Made by a program: the position numbers and the translations under genes. Of a DNA stretch of 64,000 nucleotides, positions 32,788-43,971 are shown piece by piece; position 1 is the stretch's first letter; each line of letters starts with the position of its first letter. The DNA is from Aquincola tertiaricarbonis (GTDB lineage: Bacteria; Pseudomonadota; Gammaproteobacteria; Burkholderiales; Burkholderiaceae_C): contig NZ_JZUE01000006.1 of NCBI RefSeq assembly GCF_000969605.1, forward strand, positions 222,452 to 286,451, read 5' to 3'. The notes beneath the pieces are model-generated. The model was not told the DNA's origin. It did not search any database and was given only the letters and a program-made list of their open reading frames with translations.

Positions 32788-32905
32788 AAGGCATGCCGGG
32801 ACGCTCTCGGCCTGCTGTCCCGCGGGTGACAGAGGCTGCGGGTTTGTGCCGCGTTTACACAGGCGAGCCTGCCGAACTACGATGGTCTTCGGGCACCTTC
32901 GCGCC

Positions 32906-32922
32906 ATTCTGCAGTGCGGAAT
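32906..32922. promoter_or_regulatory. Candidate IclR operator 2 (before the DUF6351 gene)
   Basis: ATTCTGCA-G-TGCGGAAT: same spacing and identical right arm as operator 1, with one mismatch between its arms. It lies 61 bases before ATG 32983, where an activator or repressor of the exported hydrolase gene would bind. Confidence 0.6.
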
Positions 32923-32982
32923 ACGACGGGCACCCGGTGCCACACAACAGCGCCGCACGGCGCACACACGGAGACGACAGGC

Positions 32983-35379
32983 ATGAAGTACCTCCCCGGG
33001 CCGGCGCTGCGCGCCACGCCGATCGCGCTCGCGATCATGCTGCTGGCAGGCTGCGGCAGCAACGACGATGACCCTGCAGTGCAGATCAAGACTCTGTCCA
33101 CCCGCGCCGACCTGGTGAGCGGTGGCGATGCGATGGTGGAGATCGTGCTGCCCGCCGGCGGCCAGGCCGACGGCCTGAAGGTGGAGGTGGGCGGCCGTGA
33201 CGTGACCAGCGCCTTCGCACTGCGCAACGGCCGCATCACGGGCCTGGTGACCGGCCTGGCCAGTGGCGAGAACACGCTGGTGGCCCGCACCGGCACCACC
33301 AGCGCGGCCGAACTGAAGATCACCAATGCGCCGCGCGGCGGCCCGGTGCTTTCGGGCCCGCAGACCACGCCCTACGTGTGCGCCACGCCCACGCCGCAGC
33401 CGGCCACCGGCACCACGCCGGCCACGCATGCCAGCGGCCTGGGCACCGCCGCCACCGATGCGCAGTGCAACATCGCCACCGAATTCAAGCTGTACTACAA
33501 GACCACCACGGCGGGCTGCAGCTTTGCGCTGCCCGACCCCAGCCCGTCGGTGCCCTTCGACAGCACCACCCCGCCCACCACGGCCAACCCGCCGGCCAAT
33601 CCCTGCTTCAAGCCCTACACCGTGGGCAGCACGCCGGCCGACCTGGCCACCACCACCACCGATGCCGGCGCCACCGTGCCCTACATCGTGCGCGTGGAGC
33701 GCGGCACGATGAACCGCGGCATCTACGACATCGCGGTGCTGTTCGACCCCACCAAGCCGTGGACGCCGGTGGCGCCGCAGGCGCAGTGGAACGGCAAGAT
33801 CCTTTACCAGTTCGGCGCCAGCACCGGCCAGCCGCGCCGGCAGTTCCGCCCCGCCACCGCCTGGACGGACGACAAGTCGCTCTCGCGCGGCTTCATGGTG
33901 GTGGCCAACAGCCTGACCGACTCGCTGCAGAACTCCAACCGCGTCATGATGTCCGAGACGGTCATGATGATGAAGGAGCACATCGGCGACAGCTACGGCG
34001 CCATCAAGTACACGATGGGCAGCGGCTGCTCGGGCGGCTCGATCAACAGCAACATGAACGCCTCCATCGCCCCCGGGCTGCTGGACGGCATCACCATCTC
34101 CTGCGCCTACCCCGACTCCGAATCGACGCTGCTGGAGGTGAACGACTGCGTGCTGCTGGTGGAGGCCTACCAGAAGCCCGCCTGGCTGAATGCCACCGCC
34201 GGCCTGACGCCCGCGCAGGCCAATGCCAAGAAGGCCGCCATCAACGGCCACCGCGACCAGACCGGCTGCCATGCCTGGTTCAACCGCTTCGGCACCAATG
34301 CGCAGGTGGGCAACTACCTGGCGCGCACGGTCGTGGACAACACCACCGGCGCCATCGCGCAGGCCACCGCGCTGACCAACAACTGCCAGCTGCCCACCAG
34401 CCAAGTGTTCGACAAGACCACCAATCCCACCGGCGCCCGCTGCAGCGCCTGGGACTGGGCGGCCTCCATCTGGGGCAAGTCGGACGACGGCATCCGCGCC
34501 CGCGAGACGCGTGACAACACCGGTGTGCAGTACGGCCTGAAGGCGCTGCTGGACGGCGCCATCACCGGCGAGGAATTCGTGACGCTGAACGAGACCATCG
34601 GCGGCGTGGACAAGGATTCGCAGCTGATGGCCGCCCGCTCGCAGGCCGACACCACCGCGCTGGACATCGCCTACAAGACCGGCATCGTCATGAGCGGCAA
34701 GCAGCTGGCCAAGACCCCGGTGATCGACATGCGCGGCTACGACGATTCGCTGATCGACGTGCCGCCGGGCTTGACTGCCTTCCCGCAGGCGCTGGTCGGC
34801 ATCCACCACCAATGGCGCAGCTTCTCCATCCGCGACCGGCTGGACAAGGCCAACGGCAATCACGACAACCAGGTCATCTGGCGCTTCGGCCGCAACGGCT
34901 TCACGCCCTCGGCCACGATGAACACCAGCGCCTTCCTGACCATGGACGAGTGGCTGACCAAGCTGAAGGCCGACACCAGCACCAACCCGATCGAGCAGAA
35001 GGTGGTGGCCGCCAAGCCCGCCGGCGCCGCGGACCACTGCTTCCTGAGCACCGACGCCACGCAAAGCGTGAAGGTCACCGACGCCGCCGCCTGCGATGCC
35101 GACCCGTACCTGCGCAAGGCCGCGTCGCCGCGCCAGGTGGCCGGCGGCCCGCTGACCGAGGACGTGCTGAAGTGCCAGCTCAAGCCGGTGAATGCCGCCG
35201 ACTACCAGGGCAAGCTCGACGCCGCGCAGCTGACCCGCCTGCAGGCGGTGTTCACCACCGGCGTGTGCGACTGGAGCAAGCCCGGCGTGGGCCAGCAGGC
35301 CGCCGTCGGCTGGCTGAGCTTTGCCGCCGGCCCCGGCGGCCAGCCGCTGCCGGCCGAGCCCGTGTCCCGCGAGAGGTAA
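32983..35379 (+). CDS. DUF6351 family lipoprotein, probable exported hydrolase
   Basis: 798 residues. Lipobox MLLAGC (Cys24) then Ser-Asn-Asp residues place it outside the inner membrane, probably the outer membrane or surface. GGAGA at 32970-32974 supports ATG 32983. The body matches the DUF6351 proteins: IYDIAVLFDPTKPWTP, GFMVVANSLTDSLQNSNRVM and MGSGCSGGSINSNMNASI, where Ser350 sits in a GCSGG nucleophile-elbow-like motif as in tannase/feruloyl-esterase enzymes. Asp in VIDMRGYDDS and His in GIHHQWRSF or GNHDNQVIW could complete a triad. Role by inference: an exported esterase releasing an organic acid captured by the Bug receptor encoded next. Confidence 0.75.
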   Translation: MKYLPGPALRATPIALAIMLLAGCGSNDDDPAVQIKTLSTRADLVSGGDAMVEIVLPAGGQADGLKVEVGGRDVTSAFALRNGRITGLVTGLASGENTLVARTGTTSAAELKITNAPRGGPVLSGPQTTPYVCATPTPQPATGTTPATHASGLGTAATDAQCNIATEFKLYYKTTTAGCSFALPDPSPSVPFDSTTPPTTANPPANPCFKPYTVGSTPADLATTTTDAGATVPYIVRVERGTMNRGIYDIAVLFDPTKPWTPVAPQAQWNGKILYQFGASTGQPRRQFRPATAWTDDKSLSRGFMVVANSLTDSLQNSNRVMMSETVMMMKEHIGDSYGAIKYTMGSGCSGGSINSNMNASIAPGLLDGITISCAYPDSESTLLEVNDCVLLVEAYQKPAWLNATAGLTPAQANAKKAAINGHRDQTGCHAWFNRFGTNAQVGNYLARTVVDNTTGAIAQATALTNNCQLPTSQVFDKTTNPTGARCSAWDWAASIWGKSDDGIRARETRDNTGVQYGLKALLDGAITGEEFVTLNETIGGVDKDSQLMAARSQADTTALDIAYKTGIVMSGKQLAKTPVIDMRGYDDSLIDVPPGLTAFPQALVGIHHQWRSFSIRDRLDKANGNHDNQVIWRFGRNGFTPSATMNTSAFLTMDEWLTKLKADTSTNPIEQKVVAAKPAGAADHCFLSTDATQSVKVTDAAACDADPYLRKAASPRQVAGGPLTEDVLKCQLKPVNAADYQGKLDAAQLTRLQAVFTTGVCDWSKPGVGQQAAVGWLSFAAGPGGQPLPAEPVSRER

Positions 35380-35435
35380 GCCCACGCAGCCTGCCTCCGC
35401 TTCACCTGAAGCCCCTGCCCGCGTGGCGGGGGCCC

Positions 35436-35463
35436 GCCGGCAGCCGCCGGCTTTCCCGTTTTT
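35436..35463 (+). terminator. Hairpin and T-tract after the DUF6351 gene
   Basis: GCCGGC (35436-35441), a four-base loop AGCC, then GCCGGC (35446-35451), followed by TTTCCCG and TTTTT (35459-35463). It is the best intrinsic-terminator-like element in the gap and could lower expression of the Bug receptor relative to the hydrolase. Confidence 0.5.
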
Positions 35464-35485
35464 GCCGACCTGAAGGAGCGCGACC

Positions 35486-36502
35486 TTGAAGCCCACCCGC
35501 CACCCGACATCCGCCAACGGCACCGCGCCGGGCTCGATCCGCCGCCGCACCCTGCTGGCCGCCACGGCCGCGGCCGCCACCCTGGCGCCGTTCGGCGCCG
35601 CGCAGGCGCAGGCCTATCCCAGCCGGCCGATCACGCTGATCGTGCCCTGGCCCGCCGGCGGCTCCACCGACCGCCACCACCGCCTGCTGGCCGAGCTGGC
35701 CAGCAAGCACCTGGGCCAGAACGTGATCGTGGAGAACCGCCCCGGCGCCGGCGGCACCCTGGGCCCCGGCGGCATGGCGCTCACCGCCAAGCCCGACGGC
35801 TACACCATCGCCCAGTTCCCGATGGGCATGCTGCGCATCCCGCACATGCAGAAGACGCAGTGGCATCCGCTGAACGACTTCACCTTCATCATGGGCGTGT
35901 CGGGCTACACCTTCGGCTTCGTGGTGCGCAGCGATTCGCCCTACAAGACCTTCCAGGACTACGTGGCCGCGGCCCGCAAGGAGCCGGGCAAGATCGACTA
36001 CGGCTCCACCGGCATCGGCACCAGCCCGCACCTGCTGATGGAGGAGGTGGCCGAGGCTGCCAAGATCCAGCTGAACCACGTGCCGTTCAAGGGCAACGCC
36101 GACCAGATGCAGGCGCTGATCGGCGGCCACGTGATGGCCGCCAGCGATGCCACCGGCTGGGACAAGTTCGTCGACGCCGGCCAGATGCGGCTGCTGCTGA
36201 CCTTCGGCGACAAGCGCACCAAGCGCTGGCCCGACGTTCCCACCGCCAAGGACCTGGGCTACGGCGTGGTGTCCACCTCGCCCTACGGCCTGGTGGGCCC
36301 CAAGGGCATGGACCCGGCGGTGGTCAAGACCATCCACGACGCCTTCAAGAAGGCCATGGACGACCCGCGCCATGCCGAGGTGATGGCCCAGCTGAACCAG
36401 GAGGTGTGGTACCGCACCGGCGACGAATACCGCGCCTGGGCCACCGAGACCTTTGCCAAAGACAAGCAGCTGATCGAGAAGCTGGGCCTGGCCGCCAAGT
36501 AA
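35486..36502 (+). CDS. Bug/TctC family tripartite tricarboxylate-type solute receptor
   Basis: 338 residues from TTG 35486, with AAGGAG at 35473-35478 seven bases upstream. The signal IRRRTLLAATAAAATLAPFG has a Tat-like RRR; cleavage follows AQA. The family signature YPSRPITLIVPWPAGGSTD opens the mature protein, then VENRPGAGGTLG, IDYGSTGIGTSPHLLMEE and LNHVPFKGNADQMQALIGG. It captures a small carboxylate or amide in the periplasm. No TctA/TctB permease is next to it, as is usual for orphan Bug receptors. It lies 106 bases after the exported DUF6351 hydrolase, so it may bind that enzyme's product. Confidence 0.92.
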   Translation: MKPTRHPTSANGTAPGSIRRRTLLAATAAAATLAPFGAAQAQAYPSRPITLIVPWPAGGSTDRHHRLLAELASKHLGQNVIVENRPGAGGTLGPGGMALTAKPDGYTIAQFPMGMLRIPHMQKTQWHPLNDFTFIMGVSGYTFGFVVRSDSPYKTFQDYVAAARKEPGKIDYGSTGIGTSPHLLMEEVAEAAKIQLNHVPFKGNADQMQALIGGHVMAASDATGWDKFVDAGQMRLLLTFGDKRTKRWPDVPTAKDLGYGVVSTSPYGLVGPKGMDPAVVKTIHDAFKKAMDDPRHAEVMAQLNQEVWYRTGDEYRAWATETFAKDKQLIEKLGLAAK

Positions 36503-36556
36503 GGCCGTGCGCCGGCGGTGCCGCAAGGCCCCGCCGGGCGCCCGGGCCCGCCCGCC

Positions 36557-36976
36557 TCACTGCACCTGGATCGTGCGGCTGCGGCTGCTTTCGCGCTTGG
36601 GCAGGGTGAGCCTGAGCACGCCATCCTCCAGCCTGGCCACCACGCCGCCGGCGTCGATCTCGTGGGCCAGCGAGAAGCCGCGCGACACGCGGCCCAGGCT
36701 GCTTTCCTTGAGCATCACCCGGCCGTGTCGGGCCTGCTCGCTCTCGCTGCGCAGCTCGGCCACGATGGACACGAAGCTGCCGTCGATGGTGACGCTGATG
36801 TCTTCCTTTCGCGCGCCCGGAATCTCCGCCCGCACCGCATAGTCGGCGTCGTGCTCGGTCACGTCGAGCTTGATCTCGGGCGGCAGGTGCTCGGCCAGGC
36901 CGAAGGGCCGCGAGAAGCGGCGCAGCATGTCGGGCAGCAGGTCGTTGAAGGTATCCACGCGGGTCAGGGCATTCAT
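36557..36976 (-). CDS. Hsp20/alpha-crystallin family small heat-shock protein
   Basis: 139 residues. The alpha-crystallin domain is about residues 30-125: PPEIKLDVTEHDADYAVRAE, IPGARKEDISVTIDGSFVSI and FSLAHEIDAGGVVARLEDG, ending LRLTLPKRE with the usual short tail. It binds unfolding proteins without ATP in the cytoplasm. GGAGG (36986-36982) precedes the ATG. It is downstream of the glgC-glgX-treZ-treY genes on the same strand, 79 bases away. An FNR-like site with one good half (37046-37059) overlaps the end of treY. Confidence 0.93.
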   Translation of the reverse strand: MNALTRVDTFNDLLPDMLRRFSRPFGLAEHLPPEIKLDVTEHDADYAVRAEIPGARKEDISVTIDGSFVSIVAELRSESEQARHGRVMLKESSLGRVSRGFSLAHEIDAGGVVARLEDGVLRLTLPKRESSRSRTIQVQ

Positions 36977-37045
36977 GTCGCCTCCATCTCGAACGCAGCA
37001 GCGGTTCGCATGCAGGCAAGTCTAGAAACCACGGCCCGCGCGGCC

Positions 37046-37059
37046 TTGCGCTGCATCAA
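37046..37059. promoter_or_regulatory. FNR-like site before hsp20 (weak)
   Basis: TTGCG-CTGC-ATCAA: one half-site is exact (ATCAA) and the other has two mismatches to TTGAT. It shares TGCATCAA with the box at 12677-12690. It lies 70-83 bases before the hsp20 start and overlaps the treY stop codon. Confidence 0.3.
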
Positions 37060-39995
37060 GCGCCACGCGGGGCATGCCGCACCAGCAGCACCGCAGCCGG
37101 CAGCTGCTGCAGCACGCTGCCCAGCGGCAGCGGACCGTCGGGCAGCTGCACGGCCTGGCCGCCGAGCACCTCGGTGGCCTGCGCGCCCTGCAGCCGGCGC
37201 ACCAGCGCTGCCGGCCAGGCCAGGCGCGTGCCGGCCCAGGCCGCCTCGCCCACCGGCCATTCCGCCTGGGCGAAGCCCTGCGCGAACTTGCGCCCGGCGA
37301 TGACGACCAGCGTCGCCTCCCGGGTGCTGCGCACGAAGGCGATGGCATGCGCACGCTTGTCGCCCTGCACCCGCACGGGCAGGTAGTCGCCCTCGAAGAA
37401 CAGCGACGGCAGCTCGCTGCGCAGCTGCAGCAGCCGCCACAGGCACCACAGCTTCAGCCGGCCGTCGGCGGGCTCGGCGCTCAGCTCGGCGATGGTGTCC
37501 TGCGCCGGCGTGCCGGCCTGCTGCGCGGCTTCGAAGGTGGCCAGCAGCCGGTCGCGGTGGCCATAGTCCACCGGCGTGCGGTTGTCCGGGTCCACCAGCG
37601 TCAGCGGCATCAACTCCGAGCCCTGGTACAGGTCGGGCACGCCGGGCGACACCATCTTCACCACGGTGGCGCTCAGGCTGTTGAGCGCGCCGAACCAGGC
37701 CAGCTCGGCCGCGCGCTGGCGCAGCTCGGTCAGCACCGGGTTGGGCTGCAGCCGGCCCAGCACGCCGCCGATGAAGCGCTTGAGCGCGGCCTCGTAGGCC
37801 TCGTTGGGCCGGGTCCAGCTGGTGTGCTGCTTGCCTTCGCGGGTGGCCTTGACCATGTAGGCCTCGATGCGCTCGCGGTAGGCGGCCAGCTGCGCATCGT
37901 CCAGCGGATCGGGCGGCAGGCTGCCCAGCAGCGTCTGGTACAGCAGGTAGTCGTCGCTGGCCGAAGGCGCCGGCTTGCCATGCACCTCGGTGCGCAGGCC
38001 GCGGGTGCCCTGGCGCCAGCGGCGCAGGCCCAGCCGCCAGGCGGCCGGCTGCTCCGACAGCACGTTGATGCGCTGGCGCACATCTTCCGCGCGCTTGTTG
38101 TCGTGGGTGGAGCTGGCCAGCATGGTGTGCGGCCAGTGGCGCGCACGGTCCACGCTGGCGCCGTGGAAGGCCGCGGCCGACAGGCCGAACACCGCCGGCT
38201 CCCCGCCCACCTCGTTGAGCGAGATCAGCCGGTGGTAGCGGTAGAAGGCGGTGTCCTCCACGCCCTTGGCCGCCACCGGCGCGCAGAACTGCTGGAAGCG
38301 GTGCACGAAGCGCCGCAGCAGCGCCTCGGTGGTGGCGCCGCCCAGGCCGGGCGGCGGGTCCAGCAGCAGGCAGCGGCGCACGAACTCGAACACGCTGTCG
38401 TCGGCGATGTCGGTGTGGCGCTTGGCATCGGCCACCGCCCATTCGATGAAGCGCTTGTCCTGCGCGCTGGGTTCGTCGATCACGTAGGTGCGGTACACCG
38501 GCATGCTGGCGGCCACCTCGGCCAGGGCCTCGCGCAGCGTGTTGAAGCCGTGGTCGCGGGTGCTGCGGTGGGCCTGGCCCACGCGGTGCAGGGCCTGCGC
38601 CAGCAGCGTGAGGTCGCTGGCCAGCGAGCCGCGCGCCACCGCCAGCTTGGCCTCGCGCACGATCTCCTCGTAGTCCTGGCCCACGTCGGCGTACTCGCGC
38701 CACAGCCGCTCCAGCCGCTGCGCATGCTTGCGCTCCACGTAGAGGCCGTTGATGACGTTGGCGAAGCGGTAGCCGGTGGTGCCGTGCAGCGCCCAGGTGT
38801 GCGGGACGTCCTCGTGGGCGGCGGCGATCTTCTCCGCGGCCACGTACAGCGGCCACTGGCGCGACTCGGCGGCCTCGGCCATCAGCGTGTCCACCGCCTC
38901 GGGCCGGGTGCGCTTCAGGTAGCCCTGCTGCAGCCGGTCGAAGTACTGCCTGGGGTCGAGCAGGCCGTCGGGGTGGTCGATGCGCAGGCCGTCCACCGTG
39001 CCGGCGGCGGCCATGTCCAGCGCGCGGGCATGGGTGGCCTCGAACACGCCTTCGTCCTCCACCCGCATTGCGGCCAGCTCGTTCACCTCGAAGAAGCGGC
39101 GGTAGTTGATCTCGTCGGCGGCCACCCTCCACCAGGCCAGCCGGTAAGCCTGGCGGTCGTGCAGCGCATCCAGCGCATCGCGGCCCGGGTCTTCGTTCAG
39201 CGCCTTCAGCACGGTGTCGATGGCCTCGCGCACCTCTTCCTCCGCGGCGGCCTCGGCCAGCGCGGCCTGCAGCCGCGGCACCGCGGCCTGGCGGTCGGCG
39301 CGGTGGGCGGCGTCGGGGTCGTCATGCGCAGGCAGCGCCGCGCTCTCCTTGCTCAGCCGCTGCATGGCCAGCCGTGCCGGCTCGCCGGAGGGCAGCTCCT
39401 CCACCACCCGCTGCAGCACCTTGGCATAGCTGCGCGGATCGAGCGGGAACAGGTGCTGGTGGTAGCGGATGGCCAGCCGGCCGTCGGCATAGGCCAGCTG
39501 CAGCTCGCCACGTTCCAGCACGTCGCCATAGGCGGCGCCCAGCACCGGCACCAGCACCTTGCCGCGCAGCGTGCGGTTGGGTGGCGACCAGTCCACGTCG
39601 AAGTAGGTGGCGTAGCGCGAGGCCTGGCCGTTCTCCAGCAGGTCCAGCCACCAGGGGTTGTCGGCGCCGAACACGCCCATGTGGTTGGGCACCATGTCCA
39701 GCAGCAGGCCCAGGCCGTGCGCCTTCACGGCTTGCGAGAAGCGCTCGAAGCCCTCGTCGCCGCCCAGCTCGGGATTGATCTCGTCGTGGGCCACCACGTC
39801 GTAGCCATGTAGGCTGCCAGGACGCGCACGCCAGATGGGCGAGCAGTACACATGACTGACGCCCAGCCGCTGCAGGTAGGGCAGCACCGCGGTGGCCGCC
39901 TCGAAGCCGAAGTCCTTGTGCAGCTGCAGGCGGTAGGTGGCGCGCGGGATGCGCGCGGGAGGGGCGTTGGAAGGCATCGGTGGGTACGTGCTCAT
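37056..39995 (-). CDS. treY: Malto-oligosyltrehalose synthase
   Basis: 979 residues, a GH13 enzyme at the long end of the TreY range. The N-terminal region carries IPRATYRLQLHKDFGFEAA and VSHVYCSPIWRARPGSLHGYD, which are TreY hallmarks. The barrel has GLLLDMVPNHMGVFG, DGLRIDHPDGLLDP and HGTTGYRFANVINGLYV, and STHDNKRAEDVR contains the conserved His-Asp. It isomerises the reducing-end glucose of a maltooligosaccharide to an alpha-1,1 (trehalosyl) linkage. ATG 39995 overlaps the treZ stop as ATGA. It is the last gene of the four-gene operon. Confidence 0.94.
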   Translation of the reverse strand: MSTYPPMPSNAPPARIPRATYRLQLHKDFGFEAATAVLPYLQRLGVSHVYCSPIWRARPGSLHGYDVVAHDEINPELGGDEGFERFSQAVKAHGLGLLLDMVPNHMGVFGADNPWWLDLLENGQASRYATYFDVDWSPPNRTLRGKVLVPVLGAAYGDVLERGELQLAYADGRLAIRYHQHLFPLDPRSYAKVLQRVVEELPSGEPARLAMQRLSKESAALPAHDDPDAAHRADRQAAVPRLQAALAEAAAEEEVREAIDTVLKALNEDPGRDALDALHDRQAYRLAWWRVAADEINYRRFFEVNELAAMRVEDEGVFEATHARALDMAAAGTVDGLRIDHPDGLLDPRQYFDRLQQGYLKRTRPEAVDTLMAEAAESRQWPLYVAAEKIAAAHEDVPHTWALHGTTGYRFANVINGLYVERKHAQRLERLWREYADVGQDYEEIVREAKLAVARGSLASDLTLLAQALHRVGQAHRSTRDHGFNTLREALAEVAASMPVYRTYVIDEPSAQDKRFIEWAVADAKRHTDIADDSVFEFVRRCLLLDPPPGLGGATTEALLRRFVHRFQQFCAPVAAKGVEDTAFYRYHRLISLNEVGGEPAVFGLSAAAFHGASVDRARHWPHTMLASSTHDNKRAEDVRQRINVLSEQPAAWRLGLRRWRQGTRGLRTEVHGKPAPSASDDYLLYQTLLGSLPPDPLDDAQLAAYRERIEAYMVKATREGKQHTSWTRPNEAYEAALKRFIGGVLGRLQPNPVLTELRQRAAELAWFGALNSLSATVVKMVSPGVPDLYQGSELMPLTLVDPDNRTPVDYGHRDRLLATFEAAQQAGTPAQDTIAELSAEPADGRLKLWCLWRLLQLRSELPSLFFEGDYLPVRVQGDKRAHAIAFVRSTREATLVVIAGRKFAQGFAQAEWPVGEAAWAGTRLAWPAALVRRLQGAQATEVLGGQAVQLPDGPLPLGSVLQQLPAAVLLVRHAPRGA

Positions 39996-41835
39996 TGGCC
40001 GGCGGCACGCACGGCGGGTTCGAGGGAGGCAATGGCACCAGGGCCGTCGAAGCGGCATTCCCCGTCCATCACCGCGGCGGCCTGCAGGTGCAGCGGCTGC
40101 TCCGAGGCACCGATGGGCAGGCGGGCGCTGCCTTCGCCCAGGTGGGCGCGCAGGTGCCAGCGTGTGCCGTCCGCGGCCTGCCAGTGCACATGCAGGGCAT
40201 CGCCCTGCACCTCGTACCGGCCGGTGCCCTGCAGGCCGGGCACCAGCGGCCACAGGTGCTCGCGCCGCATCGACAGCAGCTGCGTCACCAGCTGCAGCCG
40301 CTGCTGGCCGGCGTCCCGCTGCGCCTCCGCCCAGCGCAGCGTGCTGGCCTCGAAGGTGGAGGCCGCGTTGGGGTCGGGGATGCGCTCGCGCGCCTCGGGA
40401 TGGGAAAAGGCGGCAAAACGCGCGAACTCGTTGCGCCGGCCCTCGGTCACCGCCTGGGCCAACTCGCCCGCGTGGTCGCAGAAGTACAGGAACGGCGTGG
40501 TGGCGGCGAATTCCTCGCCCATGAACAGCATCGGCACCTGCGGCGACAGCAGCAGCAGCGTGAGCAGCGCCTCCAGCCGCGCGGTGGGTGCCAGCGCATC
40601 CATGCGCTCGCCCAGCGCACGGTTGCCGATCTGGTCGTGGTTCTGCAGGAAGGTGATGAAGGCAGTGGGCGACAGGCCGGCACTGGACTCGCCACGCACT
40701 TCGCCATGCGCGAAGGCGCTGGGCTGGCCCTGGTAGATGAAGCCTTCGGCCAGCGCCAGCGCCAGCTGCCGCACGGGCTGGTCGGCATAGTCGCTGTAGT
40801 AGCCGTCGGTCTCGCCGGTGGCCACCACATGGGCGGCATGGTGCCAGTCGTCGTCCCACTGGGCCAGGCCGGAGCCGGCGGGGCCGCCGCTGCGGGTGAG
40901 CAGCCGGGCGGAGTTGCGCTCGTTCTCCAGCACCAGGTGCACCTGGCGCTGGCGGCCCGGGCCCTGCAGCAGCGCCTGGTCGATCTCCTGCACGATGTGC
41001 AGCGCCGAGGTGTCCACCAGCGCATGCACCGCGTCCAGCCGCAGGCCGTCCAGGCGGCAGGTGTCCACCCAGTACAGCGCGTTCTCGATGAAGAAGCGGC
41101 GCACCGCCTCGTTGTGCTCGCCATCGAAGTTGATGGCCGAGCCCCAGGGCGTGTGGTGCTCGGGGTTGACCAGCTCGGGGCAGTAGGCGGCCATGTAGTT
41201 GCCGTCGGGGCCGAAGTGGTTGTAGACCACGTCCAGCAGCACCATCAGGCCCAGCTCGTGCGCGGCCTCGGCGAAGGCGCGCAGGTCGTCGGGCGTGCCG
41301 TAGGCCGGATGCACCGCGAACGGCAGCACGCCGTCGTAGCCCCAGCCGCGATCGCCGGGAAAGGCTGCCAGCGGCAGCAGTTCCACCGCGGTGATGCCGG
41401 CGGCCTGCAGCGTGGGCAGCCGCGCGGCGGCCGCGGCCAGCGTGCCTTCGGGCGTGAAGGTGCCCACGTGCAGCTCGTAGAGCACCGCCTCGTGCCAGGG
41501 CCGTCCGGCCCAGGCGGCATGGCGCCAGGGGTAGTGGTCCGGGTCGATCACCTGGCTGGGGCCGTGCACGCCCTGCGGATTGCTGCGCGAGGCGGGGTCG
41601 GGCACGGCCAGGTCCTCGCGCACGCGGAAGCGGTACAGCGTGCCGTGGCCGGCATCGCCGACGCGGGCCTGGTGCCAGCCGTCGGCATCGCGCTGCAGCG
41701 GCTCGGTGCGCAGCACCTGGCCGTCGCCGTTGACGATCTCCAGGGTGACGCCGTGGAGGCTGGGCGCCCAGAGGCTGAAGCGGGTGGCGTCGCCGTCGAT
41801 CTGCGGGCCGAAGCGGAAGGTGTCGGGAGAGGGAT

Positions 41836-41839
<4 letters not shown>
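39992..41839 (-). CDS. treZ: Malto-oligosyltrehalose trehalohydrolase
   Basis: 615 residues. A TreZ-type E-set domain (about 5-100: TRFSLWAPSLHGVTLEIV) precedes the GH13 barrel with VLYELHVGTFTPEGT, VELLPLAAFPGDRGWGYDGV, LDVVYNHFGPDG, LDGLRLDAVHAL, VLENERNS and FLQNHDQIGNRA. It releases trehalose from the trehalosyl-dextrin made by TreY. It overlaps glgX upstream and treY downstream as ATGA, so both trehalose enzymes are coupled to GlgX. Confidence 0.94.

Positions 41840-43967
<2,128 letters not shown>

Positions 43968-43971
<4 letters not shown>

Noticed and set aside
37074..39812. A 912-codon open frame on the plus strand antisense to treY
   Set aside because: The treY frame shows all TreY motifs in order; the antisense frame is His/Gln/Gly/Arg-rich and featureless, as expected of a codon-biased shadow in high-GC DNA.
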